This document shows positions 56,420-64,000 of a stretch of DNA of 64,000 nt, one piece after another. The stretch comes from Scilla litardierei (lineage: Eukaryota > Streptophyta > Magnoliopsida > Asparagales > Asparagaceae). The notes beneath the pieces are model-generated. The model had not been told where the DNA came from and did not search any database. It saw nothing but the letters and a program-made list of their open reading frames with translations. Location of the stretch: positions 1-64,000 of the forward strand of contig JAULAV010008712.1 in NCBI GenBank assembly GCA_030789695.1, in the 5' to 3' direction. Numbering within the stretch: the first letter of the stretch is position 1; every line of letters begins with the position of its first letter. A program made the translations under genes and the position numbers.

Positions 56420-58331
56420 TGCCTCGTCTCAAATGTTGTGAGAACTACTCCCAAGCGCAGGAGATCGTGCAAGTAATATCCTGGTGAGTCCAGGTATCGA
56501 ATCCACGGGACAACTGACCTGCAAAACTACGAATGTCAATCTGAAAAGAGTAATAATACGATGTTAGCCAACCACCTATCAAACACGAAGATATAGGATC
56601 AAGAGTATGGAATAAGAAATGAAAATCCTACGATATTTACGGTGACTTTGGTAGGGGTACAAGTATGGGGAATATGTGTTGGGTTTGATTTCGTTAGGGT
56701 GTGTGCAATCAATGAATATCAATACCTTTTCTATAACTCAACGTTTCGTCCGGTCAGGGCACGAGAACGTCGCAAAGTATGGCGATCAAGCGTATGAAAA
56801 CGTGCCAAAGAATTATACAATTAAAATAGGGCGAAAAGATATAGAAACCAATAATTACGACACCCTAACTATGTCAACACCAACGCATATGAAGTGAATG
56901 TGCTACGGTTTGTGATTTCATTAGGAGTTAATAATCGCTGAAATATCATGTCTTTTATATAGCTCAACGCTCCGTCCGGTCAGGGCACGAAGACGTCGGA
57001 AGATAAAACGATGAAAACTAGTCAAAGTGGCCGTATACGCATCACTAGCAACATTGATTTCATTAAACGATAAATGCAACAATAAGTTCAGATTAGTGAA
57101 CATGAATTGGCTAGCCTTGTCAGGGCCTAGCCATACGGGATGTAAATAATATCGACAATAAGCAAATACCCAACAAATACGTTGTAGAAATCAATGTTAC
57201 GAGTGATTTTGACATGAAAATAGGGCTAAAGACATGAAATTCATCAACTAAATACTCCTAATTACATCACAACCATAGCACAAGGAGATTAGCCACGCAT
57301 GGTGCAAAGAAAATCAGATTTCATAGCCAAATACATCGTTATAATAGCCAAAATACGATAAAATACACCAAATACGGGGTATAAGTTCAAGAATTTATCA
57401 CCAAATCTCCACTTTAAAGCCCAAAACTCCTTTAGAATAGGAAGAATAGCCTCTGGAATTTTTCAGAATTTTTCCCTGGAGAAATACGCACAGTAGCCGC
57501 TCCAAAAGTCCCAAAATACGCCAGAATACCCCCAAAAACCCTAGAAATACGCTTATATATTAACATTGCGGGTTTGGGGGTGTTAACGGGTTCAAACCCG
57601 CTATCCAAATCGCTTAAAACCCGCAACCGCTGCCGCTTGGATTTGTGACCGTCCGATCGCCGCGGGATCGGACGAGAGTGTGACACGTGTCCCGGCGGAT
57701 CCGCTACCGCGATCAAATCCGAACCCACGTCGGGATGGTCTGTGGCCGTCCGATCTTGGATCAACGGGCGATAAATGGCCCACGTCGCTCCGTATCTGAG
57801 TGCGAAGCGGGCTTCCATCGTAGCCGTCCGATCAAGCACAGCGCCGCTGCGATGGCGACACGTGTGCACGGAAAACTCCCGCCTTCGACCGCGCTTCGCA
57901 TCGCATCGGCGTGATCCTGGCCGTTGGATCTCGATCCAACGGCCTTCATTAATCCCCGTCGATAATAATCCGCTGCCGTTGGATCTGAGCGGGAACGGTT
58001 CTGATGCTGCCACCGCTTGCGCCAAGATTCGTGCAAACTTATTTTAATTCCAATAAATGGTATTCTGCATTCAAAAATACACAGTAATTAGCACAGATCT
58101 TAGAAAAATACAAATAAATAGTCGTTGGAATCGTGAGATCAAGACGGTGCTAGGAAAAATATAAGAAGGGAGAAATACTCAATAAAATTCATGTTTTGTG
58201 CATAAATAGAGTAATTTCTCTAATAAATGATGATGAGAAAAATACGAATGCATTAGAGAACAATTAAGCATCATGTAGGTACAAAATAGGGCTAATTAGG
58301 GGGTTAAATATGCAATATTCACTCCGAATCA
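56420..58331 (-). repeat. 3' LTR of element F (left copy)
   Basis: 1912 bp. Minus-strand TATATAAG near 57553-57560. GC-rich island (57600-58020) with repeated ccgtccgatc and ccgttggatc words. A 197-codon open frame here (57432-58025), also present in the other LTR, has no recognisable domain. Confidence 0.95.
57553..57560 (-). promoter_or_regulatory. TATA box of LTR F
   Basis: Minus-strand ATATATAAG region between the GC-rich island (upstream) and the AT-rich R/U5. Counterpart in the right LTR near 61768-61775. Confidence 0.6.
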
Positions 58332-58344
58332 CACCCCCCAACTA
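58332..58344 (-). promoter_or_regulatory. Polypurine tract of element F
   Basis: Minus-strand TAGTTGGGGGGTG abutting the LTR. The same 13-mer occurs again at 59278-59290. Confidence 0.85.
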
Positions 58345-59481
58345 GCGTTTTGCTAGTCCCTAGCAAAAAGAGCGATAAATACGGATGATCAATAAAAAAT
58401 AATTCTATCAATCGCTTATGGCCTGGCTCAACAATACGCTTTCCAACATGATTTATACCATCAATATACACATCCATGACCAAGATCATTCACATGATGT
58501 TTTCTCTAATTTAGTATGAATAAATAACATACAAGCATCGTTTTACGCAAGCGAAAGTATAACACGTCGTTTTTCTCTAGTTTTCTTGTTTCCAAGGAAT
58601 TGGCCTATCAAAACAATCATTCCAGATATGGGTAATGAATTTGCTTAATATATATTCACCATTTCTTTTTTTTAATCGTTCCGCGTAACGCGCATCAAGC
58701 AACATTCGCAGAAAAATGTATAACTTGGATCGCTCCATCAAATGAGTGAGTTTCCTGTCAATGGCTCCCAAATCAGACGATAATAGGGCATTAGGCCAAA
58801 AAGGACCCCTCGGACTGTACTACTCGAGCCAACCAAGTTATTTATTAGTGACATACTTATTCATTCATTTTTCATCATTCTTTTGTCATTCATTTTTCTT
58901 TTCTTAAGCAACTCAATACCCAACATTTTTTTAAACAAAGCATTAATAACCAAGGCCAAATTCCTCTTCAACTTGAAGACTTTTCAAAAAAAACGTGTAT
59001 ACTCAAGCTTTTTCATCACCTTTAGCATGCATGAAATAAATTCAAACTATTTCGAGATATTAATCATGGCAATTGAAAATTTTTCATGAATAGCATAATT
59101 AACGGTAATTCATGAAGGGAAAAAAAATTTAATTCAAGCCATAAACAATTAGCTAGAACTCAGTTAATGCATAATCATCCGCATTTGAGGTATATGAAGG
59201 AGTTTAAAAATGTGAGATTGGTGGTTCATTCTTTCCTTATGCCATGCTTTTGAAAAAAAATCCTAAGGTCTCATACACACCCCCCAACTATAGATGGACA
59301 TTGTCCTCAATGTCGAAGAGGGTACGAGTTTATTCAAGCAAGCATCCTAGAAAGCAAATAAAATTCTATGCTACTGGAAAGAACACACCGTGTTCAAATG
59401 GCGGATCCTGAATCTTTAATGGTGGAGGAAGTTGTTCAATTTGTTCCTTGCACTCCTCGGCGAGTATTCTTCCTCCTTTAG
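58345..59481 (-). other. Element F 3' noncoding region with second PPT copy
   Basis: About 1.1 kb, AT-rich, no coding signature. The PPT 13-mer is repeated at 59278-59290, which could act as an internal plus-strand primer. A short hairpin (gctagtccctagc) lies near 58353-58365. Confidence 0.6.
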
Positions 59482-60495
59482 CTAAATTGGACCCCAGCAA
59501 CGTAACTCAAGCATCTCTATAAGCTGTTTACCAATATCCTGCAAGAGATGAGTTATGTCAGTCCAAATTATTTTAAAATTCTTCGCCATAAACATATTCC
59601 AAATATAGTCATCAAAATAGGTGAAGTAAAATAAAGCATGGTGATGACAACTCCCTGAAAAATGTGCACTACGCTCAGTATGATGCTCAGTCAATGTGGA
59701 GAGGGGTAAATGATTTTGGGAAAAAACTGGGGAAGGGAATGGTTCGGGCTCCATAGAGATATTCTTTAAACCAATGTCCCTAGTCGTCCCCTCCTCCTGT
59801 TCATCCAAAATTGCTCGCTCATCCTCTACTTTGCACACACTTCCTGCCATGTCAATGTTTTCATTCGTGACTTCATCGTGACATGGCTCGCTCGATATAC
59901 CTGCAATAAAAGATGAAGTCAAATTAGATTTTGGAAATTGAATTTCAAACGATTTATATTCTTCTACGCAAGTGGAAATCAGCGCAAGATTTTCAATTGA
60001 TTGCTGAATCTGCCGACTTCGAGCAAGGAAGTTTTCTTGGAATTGATGGGATGTGGCCTCCTGTGTCTGAATGAGCAATTGAACTTCCTCTTTCAATTGG
60101 TGCAAAGGTACGTCTACACTTTGCTCCTCTGGATCAAGGCTTGAAGGCTCCGTTGAATCGCTCTCTGAAGTCTCTTTCATGATTTCTTCGTCCTCTTGCA
60201 AAGACTCCATATAATTCCACGCCTCTGTCGGCGTCATGACTCCCAAGAATTCCTGCAGCTGTGGTCGTAGTCCACCTAGAAAGGACTCCATAAGCTCTTT
60301 CTTCGTAAACCCATGCTGCGGATAGCTCGAAATTATGTCTGTGAACCTCCTCCAGGCCTGAAAGAAAGTTTCACAATCAGTCTGATTAAAACCAACGATT
60401 TTGAGCTTCTCCATCCTATGTTTGTGTGCCTTATAATATTCTGCATCATACAAATTGTTCGTGCAATAGAATTTCATGTATTCCATATACTCCAT
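59482..60495 (-). CDS. Element F Gag-like protein
   Basis: 337 codons, uninterrupted. Residues about 40-95 carry the retrotransposon Gag signature (FFQAWRRFTDII, YPQHGFTKKELMESFLGGL, TPTEAWNYME). The middle is a Glu/Gln-rich coiled coil with QLKEEVQLLIQTQEA. The C-terminal part is Asp/Glu-rich and ends with an aromatic, hydrophobic tail (LFYFTYFDDYIWNMF, LLQDIGKQLIEML). No CCHC knuckle is seen. The first Met pair (MEYMEYM) is about 110 bp from the PBS, and the Gag similarity starts soon after, so the N-terminus may be shortened. Role: particle protein for RNA packaging (family knowledge). Confidence 0.75.
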   Translation of the reverse strand: MEYMEYMKFYCTNNLYDAEYYKAHKHRMEKLKIVGFNQTDCETFFQAWRRFTDIISSYPQHGFTKKELMESFLGGLRPQLQEFLGVMTPTEAWNYMESLQEDEEIMKETSESDSTEPSSLDPEEQSVDVPLHQLKEEVQLLIQTQEATSHQFQENFLARSRQIQQSIENLALISTCVEEYKSFEIQFPKSNLTSSFIAGISSEPCHDEVTNENIDMAGSVCKVEDERAILDEQEEGTTRDIGLKNISMEPEPFPSPVFSQNHLPLSTLTEHHTERSAHFSGSCHHHALFYFTYFDDYIWNMFMAKNFKIIWTDITHLLQDIGKQLIEMLELRCWGPI

Positions 60496-60609
60496 TCTTA
60501 AAAGGAAAACAAAAAAGTAAAATAAAAAAAAATCCTAGACTATAAGATGGAAGGATCTCACCGAATGTTCCTCCAAACGAACTGAAATCGTAGATCGCAA
60601 GTACTGTTA

Positions 60610-60627
60610 TCCCCGGCAACGGCGCCA
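60610..60627 (-). promoter_or_regulatory. Primer-binding site of element F
   Basis: Minus-strand TGGCGCCGTTGCCGGGGA, the full 18-base complement expected for plant tRNA-Asp 3' end, six bases from the right LTR. Confidence 0.88.
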
Positions 60628-60633
60628 AAAACT

Positions 60634-62546
60634 TGCCTCGTCTCAAATGTTGTGAGAACTACTCCCAAGCGCAGGAGATCGTGCAAGTAATATCCTGGTG
60701 AGTCCAGGTATCGAATCCACGGGACAACTGACCTGCAAAACTACGAATGTCAATCTGAAAAGAGTAATAATACGATGTTAGCCAACCACCTATCAAACAC
60801 GAAGATATAGGATCAAGAGTATGGAATAAGAAATGAAAATCCTACGATATTTACGGTGACTTTGGTAGGGGTACAAGTATGGGGAATATGTGTTGGGTTT
60901 GATTTCGTTAGGGTGTGTGTGCAATCAATGAATATCAATACCTTTTCTATAACTCAACGTTTCGTCCGGTCAGGGCACGAGAACGTCGGAAAGTATGGCG
61001 ATCAAGCGTATGAAAACGTGCCAAAGAATTATACAATTAAAATAGGGCGAAAAGATATAGAAACCAATAATTACGACACCCTAACTATGTCAACACCAAC
61101 GCATATGAAGTGAATGTGCTACGGTTGTGATTTCATTAGGAGTTAATAATCGCTGAAATATCATGTCTTTTATATAGCTCAACGCTCCGTCCGGTCAGGG
61201 CACGAAGACGTCGGAAGATAAAACGATGAAAACTAGTCAAAGTGGCCGTATACGCATCACTAGCAACATTGATTTCATTAAACGATAAATGCAACAATAA
61301 GTTCAGATTAGTGAACATGAATTGGCTAGCCTTGTCAGGGCCTAGCCATACGGGATGTAAATAATATCGACAATAAGCAAATACCCAACAAATACGTTGT
61401 AGAAATCAATGTTACGAGTGATTTTGACATGAAAATAGGGCTAAAGACATGAAATTCATCAACTAAATACTCCTAATTACATCACAACCATAGCACAAGG
61501 AGATTAGCCACGCATGGTGCAAAGAAAATCAGATTTCATAGCCAAATACATCGTTATAATAGCCAAAATACGATAAAATACACCAAATACGGGGTATAAG
61601 TTCAAGAATTTATCACCAAATCTCCACTTTAAAGCCCAAAACTCCTTTAGAATAGGAAGAATAGCCTCTGGAATTTTTCAGAATTTTTCCCTGCTGAAAT
61701 ACGAACAGTAGCCGCTCCAAAAGTCCCAAAATACGCCAGAATACCCCCAAAAACCCTAGAAATACGCTTATATATTAACATTGCGGGTTTGGGGGTGTTA
61801 ACGGGTTCAAACCCGCTATCCAAATCGCTTAAAACCCGCAACCGCTGCCGCTTGGATTTGTGACCGTCCGATCGCCGCGGGATCGGACGAGAGTGTGACA
61901 CGTGTCCCGGCGGATCCGCTACCGCGATCAAATCCGAACCCACGTCGGGATGGTCTGTGGCCGTCCGATCTTGGATCAACGGGCGATAAATGGCCCACGT
62001 CGCTCCGTATCTGAGTGCGAAGCGGGCTTCCATCGTAGCCGTCCGATCAAGCACAGCGCCGCTGCGATGGCGACACGTGTGCACGGAAAACTCCCGCCTT
62101 CGACCGCGCTTCGCATCGCATCGGCGTGATCCTGGCCGTTGGATCTCGATCCAACGGCCTTCATTAATCCCCGTCGATAATAATTCGCTGCCGTTGGATC
62201 TGAGCGGGAACGGCTCTGATGCTGCCACCGCTTGCGCCAAGATTCGTGCAAACTTATTTTAATTCCAATAAATGGTATTCTGCATTCAAAAATTCATAGA
62301 AATTAGCACAGATCTCAGAAAAATACAAATAAATAGTCGTTGGAATCGTGAGATCGAGACGATGCTAGGAAAAATATAAAAATACAGAAATACTCAATAT
62401 AATTCGTGTTTTGTGCACAAATAATGTGATTTCTCTAATAAATAATGATGAGAAAAATACGAATGCATTAGAGAACAATTAAGCATCATGTAGGTACAAA
62501 ATAGGGCTAATTAGGGGGTTAAATATGCAATATTCACTCCGAATCA
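60634..62546 (-). repeat. 5' LTR of element F (right copy)
   Basis: 1913 bp. Nearly identical to the left copy over most of its length. Differences cluster in the last 250 bp (62270-62450). Confidence 0.95.
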
Positions 62547-64000
62547 GAACCAGGAGATCGCCATCTTCAAATTAAAAAAAGTGCAGACAAAATTAGGCCA
62601 AAAAACTCATATCATTTTGTAAAAAGATACATATCTTCTAGAAAATGTAGAAAAATAGTTTTAAGCGAAGAAAAATATGCGAAAATGTCCGTTGGAACCG
62701 GGGGATCGACATCTTCAACTGAAAAATGAAAGAAGACAACATTAGGATCGTCGTCATCAACTAAAAAATAAGAGAAAACAAATGTAGGCTATAAAAATCA
62801 TTTTCTTTAAATAAGTTCTATATCTTTCATAAAATGTAAAAAATATCACCGAACTCAAAAAAATACGCAAAAATATCCACTGGAACGTGAAGATCGCCAT
62901 CTTCAACTTAAAAACAGACAACATTAGGCTATAAAAATCATCTCATTAATAAAAAGATCCATAATTTTTCGAAAATGTAGAAAATATACTGGAGCTCAGA
63001 AAAATCCGCAAAAATGTTCATTAAACCAGGAGATTGCCATCTTCAACTGAAAAAATAAGAGAAGATAAAACTAAGTCAAAAAATCATATCATTTAATAAA
63101 AAGAGCCATAACTTCCCAAAACTATAGAAAAATAACCGCAAGCTCAGAAAAATCGACAAATATGTCTATTAGAACTTGGAGACCGCCATCTTCAACTGAA
63201 TAATAAGAGAAGACAAATTTAGGTTATAAATATCATATCATTTAATATAAATATTCAAATCATACAGAAAACATAGAAAATAGATCAGAGCTCAGAAAAT
63301 TTCGAAAAATGTCTGTTTGAATCGGGAGATCGCCATCTTCAACTGGAAAATGAGATCATTTAATAAAAAGATACATGTCTGCCATAAAATGTAGAAAATT
63401 GCACCGACTTCGAAAAATCCGCACAAATGTTTGTTGTAACCGGGAGATCGCATTATTCAACTAAAAAAAGAAAGACAAAATTAGGCCAAAAAATCTTATC
63501 ATTTAATAAAAAGATTTATATATTCTAGAAAATATAGAAAAATGACCAAATCTAAGAAAAATCCGTAAAAAATATACGTTAAACTGGGAGATCACCATAT
63601 TCAACTAAAAAAACGGAAGGCAAAATTAGGCTACAAAAATCTTGTCATTTAATAAAGAGATGCAGATCTTTAATAAAATGTATAAAATAGCCTGGAGCTC
63701 AAAAAAATCCGCAAAAAAGTCAGTTGGAACTGGGAGATCACCATCTTCAACTGAAAAATAAGAGAAGAAAAAAATTTGGATATAAAAATCAAATAATTTA
63801 ATAATATGATTTTTTATCTTCCAGAAAGTGTACAAAAGCTCTGAGTTTAGAAAAATCTGCAAAAATATTCGTTGGAACCGGGCGATCGCCATCTTCATTT
63901 GAAAAATAAGAGAAAATAAAATTAGTCCAAAATATCATATCATTTAGTAAAATGATATATATCTTCCAAAAAAGTGGAAAATAGCTCAGAGCTCAGAAAA
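62547..64000. repeat. AT-rich tandem satellite, block 4
   Basis: Same family and orientation, runs off the window. 62552-63030 matches 55795-56290 more closely than neighbouring monomers, the continuation of the higher-order pattern interrupted by F. Confidence 0.95.

Larger units (their letters stand above)
56420..62546 (-). mobile_element. Element F: gag-only LTR retrotransposon
   Basis: LTRs (1912 and 1913 bp) begin TGCCTCGTCT and end CCGAATCA, with flanking GAACC (56415-56419 and 62547-62551). Minus orientation with a perfect tRNA-Asp PBS at 60610-60627 and a PPT at 58332-58344. The 2.3-kb interior encodes only a Gag-like protein. No protease, RT or integrase is present. This fits the class of plant gag-only non-autonomous elements (TR-GAG type). 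It would depend on a partner for movement. Confidence 0.93.

Noticed and set aside
57432..58025. 197-codon frame present in both F LTRs
   Set aside because: Lies in the GC-rich promoter-proximal part of the LTR. No recognisable domain, and conserved only because the LTRs are young.

Overview
The window is plant nuclear heterochromatin. About 9 kb of an AT-rich tandem satellite (monomer about 140-150 bp, always in the same orientation) is interrupted by three large LTR-retrotransposon insertions. One of these carries three further retrotransposons nested inside it. I found no host single-copy gene, tRNA, rRNA or CRISPR array. The LTR-retrotransposon families (Tat-lineage Gypsy with a second archaeal-type RNase H, Tork/Angela-like Copia, SIRE-like Copia, a gag-only element with a tRNA-Asp primer site) point to a flowering plant. 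The species cannot be named from the sequence. A satellite this uniform and this invaded is typical of centromeric or pericentromeric DNA, but that placement is inference.

Layout. Satellite 1-2393. Element A (Tat Gypsy, + strand) 2394-39674, target duplication AAGAT. Inside A: element B (Copia, - strand) 11362-36061, target duplication AGGGT. Inside B: element C (Tat, + strand, gag without pol) 15685-22817, duplication GTGTC, and element D (Tat, + strand, protease-pol without gag) 25024-33545, duplication ACATA. Satellite 39675-40988. Element E (SIRE-like Copia, - strand) 40989-52533, duplication AATTG. Satellite 52534-56419. Element F (gag-only LTR element, - strand) 56420-62546, duplication GAACC. 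Satellite 62547-64000. All six 5-bp duplications are perfect, and removing the elements restores a continuous satellite phase. LTR mismatches counted by eye (A about 3.5%, E about 2.4%, B about 2%, D about 1.8%, F about 1.3%, C about 0.7%) agree with the nesting order.

How the parts fit together. A and E carry all the usual domains but are broken by stops and frameshifts. B keeps protease-pol but shows no gag. C and D are relatives with similar LTRs, the same primer-binding region and the same pre-PPT block. C encodes only Gag, and D encodes only protease-RT-RNaseH-aRNaseH-integrase. Both also carry the same extra gene on the opposite strand, between the coding region and the 3' LTR. That antisense gene can be read as three exons with two short GT-AG introns at matching positions and phases in C and D. 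This is the most interesting signal in the window: a spliced, NLS-like and coiled-coil antisense protein kept by a complementary gag-only/pol-only pair.
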